A DNA stretch of 64,000 nt from Hydractinia symbiolongicarpus (Eukaryota > Cnidaria > Hydrozoa > Anthoathecata > Hydractiniidae): NCBI RefSeq assembly GCF_029227915.1, contig NC_079880.1, positions 25,048,501 to 25,112,500 on the forward strand, written 5' to 3'. Positions 45,780-57,943 of this stretch are shown here, piece by piece. The position numbers were made by a program, and so were the translations under genes. Numbering within the stretch: position 1 is the stretch's first letter; every line of letters begins with the position of its first letter. The notes beneath the pieces are model-generated. The model was not told the DNA's origin and did not search any database. It was given only the letters and a program-made list of their open reading frames with translations.

Positions 45780-47337
45780 ATGAATGTTCATACCTTGAAA
45801 CAATTACGCGATGAGGCAAAGGCCCGCGGACTCAGGGGATATTACAAGCTACGCAAAGCCGACCTTGTTGCTTTATTGGATCAACCTCCAGCACCAACTC
45901 TCCCAGAGGATGTACCTCACAGACCAACCAGGAGGGCCGGGCGACGAAACCCAGTCATGCAAGTGACTATTCCACCAACGCCAGAGGCCATGGACATCTT
46001 CGAGCTCCAAGAGATGGTGACGACTCGTTCAGTGGTAAAGAGTAAACCGCGTGATGGTACAACTGGCTAGTGGACGCTGTTCCCGAGTCTATAAAGAAGG
46101 GTTTCAATAGCGCATATAACACGTTCAAGAACAATGTGATGAACCTCTACAACAGGATCACGGGCGCGACGCTTCATGACGAGGTTGAAGAAGAGGCAAG
46201 GGCGGATCATGCCAAAGACGAGCAGCAGCCGCACCAAGATTTCACGCCTCAAGAACATCAACATGCTCACCATAAAACCTTCCGAAGCTTCCGCATCCCT
46301 GGCATAGACGGTACGGATGTTGATGGGTACTTGAACATGATGAGATCAGACGTGAGAACCCTGATCGAGAACCAGGTTAAAGACATGGAGTCTGCAAAGA
46401 CGCAATTCTACCTCTGAATCCAGTGGAAAAAGCCGGTGGATGATACCAGCACGTTCATCGAGGTGGATGGTACCAGCGAGTTCATCGAGGTGGATAAGGT
46501 ATTCCACAGCAACATGACGCCAATCTTCCAGGTTAGCGACGTGGACGAGGTGCTGGATACGATGTTTGCCCAGATCAAAACGTATGTGGAGAACCCAGCG
46601 CTCCCTAAGAGCGGCTTTACTAATAGCAAAATCATGCACCTCGACGTAGACTTCCACAAGCTCAAATTGACGAGAGGCTCCTCATACATTGAAGCACCAA
46701 AGTGGATATCCACTAAGAAGGCCATCATTAATCCACAGAACAACGATGAAGAGTGTTTCAAGTGGAGTATCATAGCAGCGCTACATCATAAGGAAATAAA
46801 ATATAATCCAGAACGCATAAGCAAGCTTCGACCATTTGCGGATGAGTATAATTGGCATGGCATAGAGTTTCCCACAAGCATCAAGGAGATCTCCAAGTTT
46901 GAAAAGAACAACTCCAACATCGCAGTAAACGTCTTATACGTAACGGATAAGAAGACGATCAATATCATACGTCGATCTAATCATAATATTAAGCGCGAAA
47001 AGCACGTTAATCTGCTCCTCCTCACAGACAATAAAAGACGCACTATGTAACTATCAAAGTCTCTCACGACTACTTGGTGGAGAGGTATCAAAAAATAAAA
47101 ACGCGATGCACTTCTGCACGAATTGCCTTCACGCGTTCCCCGCAATCGAGCCGCGTGACAAGCACTATGGTTACTGCAAAGACAATGAGGAAGTCAAGAT
47201 CGCGATGCCGAGCGAAAAGGAAAAGTGGCTATACTACAAGGATGGTCAGCAGCAATTCGAAGTACCCTTCGCCATCTATGCAGATTTCGAGAGCCTGTTG
47301 ATCCCAATGAAAGAGAATGCGAAGGAGACCAAGACGC
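45780..47337 (+). pseudogene. Family-B DNA polymerase (Polinton/adintovirus-like), 5' part, B copy
   Basis: It starts MNVHTLKQLRDEAKARG, a SAP-like small DNA-binding motif. A frameshift near 46051 and a TGA at 46415 break the frame; another stop follows at about 47048. After the N-terminal region come a C2H2-like finger (CTNCLHAFPA...H...YC, about 47115-47175) and the first exonuclease motif YADFES (about 47277-47292). The sequence then stops at the centre of the inverted structure, so the rest of the exonuclease and the palm are missing. Such polymerases replicate the element by protein priming. Up to 46768 it is nearly identical to the C copy and shares its frameshift and TGA. Confidence 0.85.
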
Positions 47338-48334
47338 TTTGGCATATCTGTACACAGCTTGGATTATACCTCCACGGATACCTCTTTTAAACATCAAGAG
47401 CATCTCGACATCCGTTAGGAGCTCCAGTTTGATCTCCGTGTACTTCAGTGCTGCCTTCCAGGCGAGACCAGGTGCGCTTTAGAAGTGGGTGGGGTCGAGC
47501 TTGTAGTTATCCAAGCACACTCCTCGAAAGCTCTCGAATACGTCTACTAATAGCAGACGTCTGTAGTGAGGTACATATCGTGGTAGTCGCCCATGGTAGT
47601 CTCGGAGTCCTTCGGAGTGATGAAATTCCAGCCTTTTATGCGTGTTCATAGTCGTTGTCGCTGATTCCCTTCATATTGAACTTGCTATAGAAAGCCTCCT
47701 TGGGAGGTAGCTCCGTCTCCTTGAATCGTCGCCAGCCATCCATGTACTCGTAGGGATAGACGTCTTTTCGAAGCATCAGTCTGAAGAAATCATCCCCGTC
47801 AATGAACCTTGCCATGTCTAGCTGCTTCGTGGTACTCGAACCGCAAGCCTTGCACCAAAAGCTTGCTATATACTCAGCGTCGATGCTCTGAAATTCCATA
47901 CATGTATCCGCGCAACACTGACATTTCATACCTACCGTGTTTGTACCGATGAGGTTGCTTGCCATTTTCTCCAGGCTTGATGGCATAAAGCGACAGCTGT
48001 CGATGAACCTGATCTCGATCTTCTTGTGCGTTTCACCATCATCGTGCCCCATGCCTGCAATGGCTACGGTGATATTTACGTTGAAGGAGATATACTTTTC
48101 GGTGTTTTAGGCAATACTACCAATATCCTGGGTGTCGTACTTCTCCCCCAGTTTTCGAATGAACAAGTAGGCGTCGAACCCTGAAAAATTGTGGAGAATC
48201 ACGGGTATGTGGCTAGGTATCTTATACTTGAAATTGCAGGTGTTGTGCACGGCACCTCTGTATAGACCAGTTTAGTGCCAGTGGTCTCTAACTTTGGGGT
48301 TCTCGGGGTCATCAAATGTTTTCATGAATATCTG
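46769..48334. other. Asymmetric spacer at the centre of the inverted duplication
   Basis: The arms stop matching at 46768 and 48335. Between them, 46769-47337 continues the polymerase on + (through YADFES), and 47338-48334 is a later part of the same gene on - (exonuclease II region through the RGIRGGI motif). The two pieces do not overlap in the protein. The junction is at about 47337, where the + frame ends (ENAKETKT) and the - frame begins its last motif (QAVYRYAKA). Confidence 0.8.
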
Positions 48335-49323
48335 ACTCCACTTGAAACACTCTTCATCGTTGTTCTGTGGATTAATGATGGCCTTCTTAGTGGATATCCA
48401 CTTTGGTGCTTCAATGTATGAGGAGCCTCTCGTCAATTTGAGCTTGTGGAAGTCTACGTCGAGGTGCATGATTTTGCTATTAGTAAAGCCGCTCTTAGGG
48501 AGCGCTGGGTTCTCCACATACGTTTTGATCTGGGCAAACATCGTATCCAGCACCTCGTCCACGTCGCTAACCTGGAAGATTGGCGTCATGTTGCTGTGGA
48601 ATACCTTATCCACCTCGATGAACTCGCTGGTACCATCCACCTCGATGAACGTGCTGGTATCATCCACCGGCTTTTTCCACTGGATTCAGAGGTAGAATTG
48701 CGTCTTTGCAGACTCCATGTCTTTAACCTGGTTCTCGATCAGGGTTCTCACGTCTGATCTCATCATGTTCAAGTACCCATCAACATCCGTACCGTCTATG
48801 CCAGGGATGCGGAAGCTTCGGAAGGTTTTATGGTGAGCATGTTGATGTTCTTGAGGCGTGAAATCTTGGTGCGGCTGCTGCTCGTCTTTGGCATGATCCG
48901 CCCTTGCCTCTTCTTCAACCTCGTCATGAAGCGTTGCGCCCGTGAACCTGTTGTAGAGGTTCATCACACTGTTCTTGAACGTGTTATATGCGCTATTGAC
49001 ACCCTTCTTTATAGACTCGGGAACAGCGTCCACTAGCCAGTTGTACCATCACGCGGTTTACTCTTTACCACTGAACGAGTCGTCACCATCTCTTGGAGCT
49101 CGAAGATGTCCATGGCCTCTGGCGTTGGTGGAATAGTCACTTGCATGACTGGGTTTCGTCACCCGGCCCTCCTGGTTGGTTTGTGAGGTACATCCTCTGG
49201 GAGAGTTGGTGCTGGAGGTTGATCCAATAAAGCAACAAGGTCGGCTTTGCGTAGCTTGTAATATCCCCTGAGTCCGCGGGCCTTTGCCTCATCGCGTAAT
49301 TGTTTCAAGGTATGAACATTCAT
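47338..49323 (-). pseudogene. Family-B DNA polymerase, C copy with internal deletion
   Basis: Starting at 49323 it repeats the SAP-like N-terminus and the same frameshift and TGA as the B copy, then at about 48335 jumps to a later part (QIFMKTFDDPENPK). It continues with the exonuclease region (HNFSGFDAYLF, RFIDSCRFMPSSLEKMA), a zinc-ribbon-like cysteine set (CQCCADTC...CKAC), VYPYEYMDGWRRF, KGISDNDYEHA, and after frame shifts the RGIRGGI segment at the centre. The polymerase palm is absent. Together with the B copy it covers different parts of the gene, but neither can be functional. Confidence 0.83.
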
Positions 49324-51355
49324 ATTTATTATATAGATTTTAGAGCTCAAATAGCATTTTTCTGGTGCAGTCTTGAGTATGGGACTTTCCACTACTCAAT
49401 TGCGCAATCTCTATTTTTGTTGATGTCAGCATTATTCCCGTTAGTCGCTATTGCGCATGCGTTGGATTTTATCGGATTTCCCGGAATTGTCGGATTCGGG
49501 GAATTTGGGATTTGAGGGAATTTAGGGAATTTCCCTATATTGTGCAATGAAGCGTGACATCATTTCTAGTGCAGTTGCTCATTTAATGTATGATGTGCGT
49601 GCGCGATTGCACCAGAATCCCCATTTCTCATCTCTATCACTGATCATTTTTTCTGCGCAATGAACGCGTAACGGGAACTATTATTACTCATTGAAACCCT
49701 TTAGGGACTCATTAATGGGGTGCCTGTGGGGAGTACATTAAAAGAGTCATAGAAAAATTAACTCCTTTAAAGGAGTCAATTATAGTTCGAGATGAGTGAC
49801 AAGAAGAAGTCATTAATCATGACAACTTAAAAGGAGTCATTTGAGCATTCATTTTGACTCCTTTAATGCGCATGACTCCCTAAAGAAGGTCCATAGGCAC
49901 CGTAAAAAAAATCTTTTTAAGTTTAATTTGACTCTTCTAAATTTATTAGTGCAATTGCTTTCAGAAAAAAAAATTAAGAAACAACAAGATATGTAAGACT
50001 AAAAGTGCGACGTTGATTAAGTAAGACCACTTTAATACACAGAAAATAAAAATTTCGTTTGGGAGTTATACTAAGCATAGGTGTAATAGCTTTTAGAATC
50101 ACGCTAGCAAACATTGTTATGTGGCGGTCTCTTTATCTCTCAACTCTCATGAAGCTACTATTATATTATTACTTTATATATGTTCCGATATATGTCACAA
50201 ACACACATCGGTATAAGTTAAGGCGAATTATAAGCAAATTACGGTGTCCTTTTCACGTGCACATGCGGAAGAATGTACACAAAATTGTGTCCTATAACGT
50301 TTCCAAAAGAGGACAACTTCGACGTTCGTTGATGTTGTTCTTAAACATTTCGGATTAAACTAAAGTTTATTATTTATACTAAGTAAAATGTTTTTGCTAT
50401 AGCTATCTTGTTGCTGTACATATTTCAGAACACCGACGGGAAATTTCACTGGTCATCTTATTTAAAACTCTCATCGGAAAGATTTTATCCCCATAACTTA
50501 CTTTCGCATTATCTAACATTAAAAATTTTAGCGAGATAACCTCTTTTGTGATTGTGTAATTTATAATTTTTTTAATTTGTCGCTGAGAAAATTTTTGGGT
50601 GTGAAACCAGTGTCCCACAGCGGGTGGAAAGTTTTTGTTACCCTAAAGTCGTAATGAGCTATGCAACAACATTTTTGCTAAAAAATAAAAAAAAAATACG
50701 TATATGAAGAGTAAATTAGATTTTTGCTGCTGATTCGTCCAGCTGTATGTAATATTTTTTTTGTATTTCGTTGGAACTGAAGAACTTCACTGAGATGGTA
50801 ATTTTGTAACTTTTGGTACCACCACATATTGTAATACCTCATTACATCTAATAATTTTAATGTTCAGGAATTTGGAAGAGTTGTCTTCAATAGCGAAATT
50901 TATGTTTGTATGATAGGAATTCAGACGTTTACATCTGGCGAATTTATCTTTCCTCTTGTGTAAGTATCCTCCATAAGTCTCTTTTAAAATTTTGGTTTTA
51001 ATGGAAAAACTGCATCTCTTTCAATTTTTTTTATGAAACAACTTGAAAATGGACCATCCATAGATACACCATCAATTTGCTTATTTAACTTATCGTTAGC
51101 TGCAAAGGTGCATTTAATTTAAGAATTGTTCAAATATGATATTGACCATTTCTTCAGGATTTCCCCATTTTCCCCTCTACCAACTTTCGTCAAATTTAGT
51201 TTAACCCACCCTCTAAGTTGACGCCAGATTTTAGAAAGAGCACTCTTTTTGCGAAGTTTGATACATATTCAAACTCAAGAAATATATACTGATTTCACGT
51301 GAGCAAAACTGCTCCCAAACGGAAATCCAAAATAAGCATCATGATAGACTTTTTA
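49324..51355. other. Right-arm flank, no gene seen
   Basis: Mirror of 45146-45779 and 40070-41445. Open frames at 50059-50358 and 50403-50618 mirror those of B and have no recognisable domain. Confidence 0.5.
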
Positions 51356-52882
51356 CACAATGCTTTGTCTTGATACACGGTAATCAGTATCTCAAGTTGT
51401 TTATCTGATTTGAGATCCGTTGGTAAATATTTATAGTTGGTACGAATAGTACCACAACAAGAAATACCATGAAGCAACAAATGCTCAAGAAGGGGTACTG
51501 ATGTGTAATAGTTGTCAATACATATTTTGTGATTTTTCTTTGATAAGTCACTAGTTAAGTAAAGTACTATTTTTTCACAATTTTTGCATTGGTAAATGCT
51601 AAACTTAGATATGTAACCACCATTATCAGCTCTAGCCCATAACTTATACCCACGTTTAATAGGTTTCATTGGGTTGTATTGTTATAGGCTTGACTGACCC
51701 TGGAACAGTATCATGCTCTCGTCAATACTTATGTTTTTATTCATGTTATAAAGTTTTGCAAAAGTTTTATTCAAACCATCAACAAATGGTTTAATTTTAA
51801 ACACTTTATCTTTATTGTCTTTTGGTATGGTTGTGTTATCATTCACGTGAAGATTGGATAGTATTTGGAAGAATCGGTTTCTAGGCATTTAGCTATATAC
51901 AATGGGAATATTCACATCATGACTGTTGTTTCAGTATAAATATATGGAAAGTGAACTGTGGTGAGCAATAGGGGAGGTTGGAAGTAGTGTCCACAATAGT
52001 TTTTTTTTTGATACACCATGATCTATCTTGATTTACATTGATTGGTACTGGTTGATGCTGCTGAATACCTTGATAATCAATCAACTGAGATGTGCTGCTT
52101 TCATCTACTTCTTGATTGCTGTTGTCCAAGTCATTAGATTGATCTGATTCGTTTTGCGATTATCATTCGCTGTCTTATTGTGATGAAGATTCTTCTTCGA
52201 TAAGTTCTTAATCAGAACTCTTTTCTAACGCAGCTGTATTCACAGTGTTTTCAACTTAGAAGGAAACATCACTTTCCTCTATTTCTGATTCTTCATCAGC
52301 ATCAAAGGCATTGTCAATGGGCTGAGCAGTACATGCTTTCTTTGCAAAAGGCATTTTTTTATAATACTTATTCACTAAAAAAATTCAATCATCAAAGGAT
52401 GTAAATAGAGAATATAGTGGTATGCAACAATATTAGATTAGCAGTCGTTTTGCTACGTAAATAAAAAACATTTAATAGAAAAAAATGAACCTAAATGTCA
52501 TGTGGGAACCTGAAGGGCCTTGTAAACTTTTGCTAATATCAGTGCAAATGTTTCTGAGAAGCTACATCAAACAACTACCAAAAGCCACAATATAGGTACC
52601 TGAATCTCCAAAAAAATTCTCAAGCTCCACATATTTGCAGAAAAAACACAGTTTTAAATAAAAGTGGCATGTATTCAACATGCCTGCCAGCAACAATCAT
52701 TTCATAATAAATGCGCTTAAAATTCGAATTTTCATAATGGCTACTAATGTTTATCATTTCAGTGCATTTAAGAATAAAGTGAGTACGGAGTCCCGTCAGT
52801 TCTAGCTGCTAATTTTTAAAACAGTGGACTGGGAACATATAAAAACATTATGGGACCCTGAAGCCACGTCGGTATCGAAAGT
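51356..52882 (-). pseudogene. piggyBac transposase fragment, right arm (5' part only)
   Basis: The reverse counterpart of 33036 to about 34770: acidic N-terminus, MPRNRFFQILSNLHVND, SIDESMI, KPTKRGYKLWARAD and ICIDNYYTS are present, followed by a break at the deletion junction (about 51360). It shares the TAA codons before MPRNRF and before QYNP with the left copy, and has further lesions of its own (about 20 codons missing after the Cys in IYQCKNC; a deletion near the N-terminus at about 51970). The flanking TTTAA is at 52882-52886. Confidence 0.85.
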
Positions 52883-52927
52883 TTAAAGGAGTCTAAAATG
52901 CATATATGTTACTAACTTGAATTATTG

Positions 52928-52939
52928 TAACAACAACAA

Positions 52940-52981
<42 letters not shown>

Positions 52982-52982
52982 A
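52928..52982. repeat. (ACA)n microsatellite, right arm
   Basis: The shortest of the three orthologous arrays (compare 22906-23078 and 32879-33005). It is followed by the same 'acttactttagcgcaaacctg' context as in A. Confidence 0.93.
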
Positions 52983-54085
52983 CTTAATTAACTTACTTTA
53001 GCGCAAACCTGCTTGGTATAGTTAACGAGCATTAAACTTTGTTACTATTTAAATGTTTTCTTAACCGCTTAATTTACCACAATAATGAATACAACTTTAA
53101 TTTAACTTTCTGCACAAAAAGTTCCTCTTTTAATTTTCCGACACCAGATTTATCAACTTTTCCCGAATTTCAACCTTTATAAATCATCCAGAGTGTTACA
53201 AAGATGATGGAACAAGTGACACATGAACCAAAATCTTTTGCTTGCAACGCGTATGTTTACCTTCGTGCTACCCATCTGATGTTATATGATGTACATTAAA
53301 CAGGAATTATTTTTTTTGCGGCATAACATGAACACGATATACTCAACGCCCTTATACTTTGATGTAGGTGTTCCACCTGAGCCTGGATATAACAATGATG
53401 CAACGTAGTCTACAGCCTATAGTTTATTTCTGTTCTCTACACGCTAAAACAATCCCCTTTAATACAAAAACAGCGCGAACGTCACCATATTAGCAGCTTT
53501 TGTGGCCCTATGAGTAATGAAGGCGGTTGTCAACAACTCAGTATAACTGTACAAAATTGTTTGCTACCGAAGAACTTTCATTTATAAAAATTATATGACA
53601 AAAGCACCAAAAGTTTACCACAACCTCACTTTGTTGCCACTTTAAATTTACCCGTCGCAACAAAATGGATAAGAATACATCGCATTTGATATTCCTGCGC
53701 ACTTTCATAAATTTTGTGTTTCCGTTACGTGACGCTGCTTTCGCAGTCACATAGACAGACGACGGCTATTATTAAAGAGCAGTGTTTATAATTGCTATAA
53801 TTGCTGGGACTAACTTAGAATTTTGTCCTTTTTAACAATATTCTACATCTAGAATTGGAGCTGTACAAAACAAGTTTAAAAACTTGTTTGATCGACTATA
53901 ATTTTAGAAGGAGTCTATAGTACACACTGTCTATTTGCATGAACATGTTGTTTACGTTGCAATGGTTGAAAAGGCGTAGGCTGTATTTTTATTATAAAAT
54001 ACTTCGTTTTGTGTGTTTTATTTTCAAGCTATCCACGCCATTATCCCAAGGCTTGTTTTGACAATGTTTAAAAAAGATATGCTTT

Positions 54086-56188
54086 TCTGTTTTAACATTC
54101 TATCTGTTAGTCTAGTAGCGTTTGTTTGCGTTAAATAGTAACATCTAACTATTTTTCAATCAAAAGAGACATTAGAATTCATAGAATAATCAATGGTAGT
54201 TACCAAGAAGTAGGAGAAGATAACAACATGTAATAGTCATCGAACCTCGTGTAATGCTGTCACGGTTACACTATTGTGAAACTATACTTTTCTATATTAA
54301 TAATAGCTGTATTCTCTCTGCCCACAAGAAAAAACGTCTTGCTAACGAAGTACGAAAAGCGATATATAAATTACGGGCGGCCCTATGGATATTTCCACCG
54401 TGTACCAGTATTCCTATATTATTCAACACAACTTCAGTGAGTGCAATGTTTACCAACAAATTAACTGTTTTTTCTTTATCAGCAAGGTATAAAAAATTAA
54501 TTCTGAGAATTTAATCAGCTAAATCTGGCTCACAGTGTTTTTCCGCCACAAGCCTTCTTTCTATACTGAGCATCCTCTACAAAAATTTAGGAAGCCTTGG
54601 CTCCCACCCTAGACTTGCGCGAACTTGATTTTGGCGGAAAGTTGTTCCAGATGAGATTTATGAGGTCTGGAATGTCTTACTTTTCACAGAAATGGTATAG
54701 ATATAATTTAAATTAATGTGGAAAAAGTATGAAGTATGAGTAGGGAATAAGCGGGCTTTTAACAGTCCATTTTTATTTATAAAAAAATCTTTAAAATTTT
54801 TATTAAGTCACAGAAAACAAAAATGACAACGTTCTATTTTTATAGTAAATTACAGTCTTGTCGCAAGGTAGAGGAAAATTGGTTACTTATGACAAAATAT
54901 AGCTTTTGTTGTCTTGGCAACGCGAGAGCATAACGAAAAACCTTTATTAATACACCTTCTACACATTACATGCTTATTATGTTCAATCTTAACGTCGATA
55001 AGGAAGAGGTTTGATAAACAGCAACAAGAGATGACAAACGATGTGAGGACTGCATTTCTTCATATAACCTTCCCAGTGTTAATGTATACCGCCATTGTCA
55101 AATTTATGATAATTTACAAGGCTTGTAATATTTATCTATATTAGGATATACACAATTTGAACTTGGCAATGTTTACAGCACACTTTGGTCATTTAGTTGT
55201 ATCTGTGCCAATTGTTGCTGAAATTGCCACGACTCTTTCCCAAATATTATTGCACGACTTTACGTGGATTATTTCGCAAATTTGTTTTTTTCGAATGTTC
55301 AAATAGCACGTTCTAGGCACTACTGAGTATGCCGACGTATAAGCGAAAGTTTCTTTTAGGCATTTCAAGCTCCGCGGTATTAGTGAGTTAAAAGGTCTTG
55401 CCAACTTTAAAAAATACCTCAAAAACCGCCATTGGGCCGAATTATTCGCACTGATTGTAGCTACACCCACATAGACATAAAGAAACATAAATGACGTTAT
55501 GGTTTTATGGATATTTGGAAAACAGAAGATATTGGTAAGCCAGAGAAATGGTAAAATAAAGAGCCAAGGTGATATTTATTGCGCTGTTTGTAAGAATTTT
55601 TTTTTTCATTTCTTTTAAATAAAAGTCCTGGTAACTCACAAAACATATGTAGGCATAATTTTTAGAAATATCCCATCAGAAAGCCGTTGTTTTCGATGCT
55701 ATGTTTTAAAGAGACCTGGGGTTACCACTGTGTAATATGAATAAAACAAACCATGAAATACAAACATAAACTTTTTTGTAATATATCTATCTACAAGAAA
55801 GAGCTAGACCTTGCGTCATACAATGACGAAAGACGCAATACCACATTTGTGCAACAGATCTACGCTTCTGCAAAGTTACAGTTTTCGCAGCCCGCTGCTT
55901 GTGAAGTGTTGACCAGTCGGTTGTTCAACACTTTATTTCCACTGTTTGTTACATAATGCATGTCTTAATCTTGGACTCCATATTGGTAAAAGACGTAGAA
56001 AATACTCTACATTTGTGTACTCTACATTTATTTTGTAAATTGCTAGTTTGACTTCAAAGTTATATTTACTTTTGTAACGAAATAAAATATAAAGCTATTA
56101 TTTCTTTAAAATTTAAAATTAGAAGTGTGTTTACAACATAACGCTATAACATTTACAGTGCCAACTTTTTATACAGTGTCTCTTGTAA
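54086..56188. other. Segment C outer part, no gene seen
   Basis: 54650-55710 and 55840-56188 match A directly. It contains the unoccupied MITE site (about 55945) and no copy of P4. Frames at 54254-54514, 54914-55144 and 55189-55488 have no recognisable domain. Confidence 0.5.
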
Positions 56189-56410
56189 TTAGATACAAAC
56201 TCGAACATGTTTGGGACGTCGAAAATGGTAATGACCATAAGAAATCACCTCCCACCGTATCTCATAGTAACAATGTAGCGGTGTGTGGGAAGCTCTACGT
56301 CTACTTCGACGTTGTCGACGCATAGTCTGATTTTTTCCCTCTGTGCAATGGTTGTTGATTTCACAGAGAAGAAGACAGATCAACAGCAAAACACATATCG
56401 ACTTCTTCAT
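56189..56410 (-). CDS. Secreted cationic peptide P8, open
   Basis: 73 codons from the ATG at 56410; the in-frame ATG 11 codons upstream is not used, for the same reason as in P5. Signal peptide MKKSICVLLLICLLLCEINN, cleavage probably near residue 25, then an Arg-rich tract (MRRQRRSRRR, 30-39), then Cys47-x24-Cys72: CYYE, Trp at +7, YG at +12/13, HYHF, RP at +19/20, VRVC. Compared with P5 the signal peptide and Cys block hardly change, while the basic tract is rearranged by substitutions and small indels in multiples of three. Acceptor at 56450-56452, 39-base leader identical in length to P5. Confidence 0.85.
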   Translation of the reverse strand: MKKSICVLLLICLLLCEINNHCTEGKNQTMRRQRRSRRRASHTPLHCYYEIRWEVISYGHYHFRRPKHVRVCI

Positions 56411-56449
56411 TCTGATAGACCTATATGGTTCAGATTGTGTCATGTAAAT

Positions 56450-56469
56450 CTAAAATGAAAAGTAAAAAC
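56450..56469 (-). promoter_or_regulatory. Conserved splice acceptor before P8
   Basis: On the minus strand GTTTTTACTTTTCATTTTAG, the same as before P5. The upstream flank is also close to identical to P5 for at least 150 bases, so P5 and P8 probably share regulation. Confidence 0.6.
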
Positions 56470-57793
56470 GTCTCTACTAATAAGAAACGTCGTGGAGATA
56501 GCTAGTATAGGATGTTTGTTGATTATGCAATAATAACCTTAGTAATAGGGTAAGAATACGAATATGATAGCAATGAAAAGAATTTTAACCCAGCACTTTT
56601 TTGAGTAAAACGTCAACTTTAAACAACTGCTTATGTCACATTTAGCGTTATCTAACTGTTAAAAGAATTATACATAACGAGTAGTTTAAACAATAAGAAA
56701 CAATTTCGTGTCATCTCCGCTGAAACTTTCTTCCTGCTGTTAAGTTACCCTATTTCGACAAAAGAAATCGTTATTTAACAACATTCACGAAGAACTTTAT
56801 ATTAGTCTACCTCTTGGGTTTGCGACTTTTACGTCATACCGAACTAATAGAGAATGCCGAAATTTATAGGGTCTCAAAGTTTAACATCCCACAAAAGTAT
56901 GATACGGTTGAGGTAATTTTATGGTATTTAGCTAATTGCTAAATACTATAAAACAAAATGCCCTAAGAATATAATTGAAGTGTATGGGATTTACACTTAG
57001 AGGTCATTTTTATTATTTTCTTATTACTTGAGAAACTATGTGAATGTCTATTTTAAAAAGCGATTAAATCACCCTCGTAGGTGGTGTATTATTGATTACC
57101 AATGCCAACGCATGACTTTGGCTGCATTTAAAACTGCAAAACAATACACCTCCTTCGTGGTTTGTATTTAGATATTCTAAATATCAAAGTTGATAAGGAA
57201 GTGGATAAACAAACAGCAACAGCTGAAAAACGGCCCTTTATTTGTCTGTGAGCATAAGATGATAGCCGAGGGTAGCATCGTGTGAGAACCCATAGCTTTG
57301 CCGATGAATGAATTTTTGTAATAAATATCGTTTCATATTTCATGAGAAAGTGAAGCTTTGCTAATTTCAACGCTTTCTATTTTATTAGTGTCTCTATTAA
57401 TTACAGTAAATCTTGCAACTTCACCTGTTTTATCTCGTATTGTAGTTTATAATTTTAAAAATCGCTTGGAGATCTTGGGTTTCACTAGAATTTTATTACC
57501 TTAAAAACCCCACAAAAAACCGAAATTCTAAATTTAATTGACACGTACGTGCAATGAATTCAATGCTGATGTATTAGATTATATTGGCATTGGAGTAGTG
57601 ACGAGGATAGGGCGGATAACTTTAAAATGCATCATATTAAATGAAAATGATGAACAACAAATTACATTGGCAATGTTATGTTGTTACTGAATATTTAAAT
57701 ATTTATTGCATTCGATTTTTGCAAATGTATTCTTAAATTGGTTATTTTTATTTGTTTCTATGTGACAGTGGTTTGGTTGTGCCCGTCCAGTTA
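56470..57793. other. Segment C end, no gene seen
   Basis: It matches A 30374-31220 to about 57370; beyond that the sequence is unmatched in the window and has no supported gene. Confidence 0.5.
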
Positions 57794-57943
57794 TCTATAT
57801 TGTAATGCCCGAATACGTCTGTCTGTGTGTATATCCGTCTGTCACGCAAAATGGTAGCTTAGCTGTGCAGGTAGCGAGACGCACACAATGCGGTATAAAA
57901 AGGACTGGGGAAACCGTGGATTTTTCCACGGGCTAACAACTAG
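57794..57943 (+). mobile_element. 150-bp mini-Helitron
   Basis: It starts TCTATATTGTAATGCCCG, runs through 'acgtctgtctgtgtgt' and ends with a 7-bp-stem hairpin CCGTGGA-TTTT-TCCACGG (57914-57931), nine bases and CTAG (57940-57943) followed by T. Both family ends are present with almost nothing between them. Confidence 0.75.

Larger units (their letters stand above)
48335..54085. repeat. Segment C inner part: right arm of the inverted duplication
   Basis: Reverse counterpart of B. It lacks the ISL2EU element (empty site about 49955) and about 5.3 kb corresponding to 34.77-40.07 kb, joined at about 51356-51360 where both parents share GT/ACA-type microhomology. From 54085 outward it continues as a direct duplicate of A. 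Confidence 0.88.

Noticed and set aside
46067-48757. Antisense frames across the polymerase copies (for example 46346-46657, 48446-48757)
   Set aside because: They are shadows of the polymerase frames, favoured by the higher GC content of the element.
40592-50618. Small frames at 40592-40843, 41053-41340, 50059-50358 and 50403-50618
   Set aside because: They mirror each other because the arms are duplicated; no signal peptide, domain or leader signal like that of the peptide genes is present.
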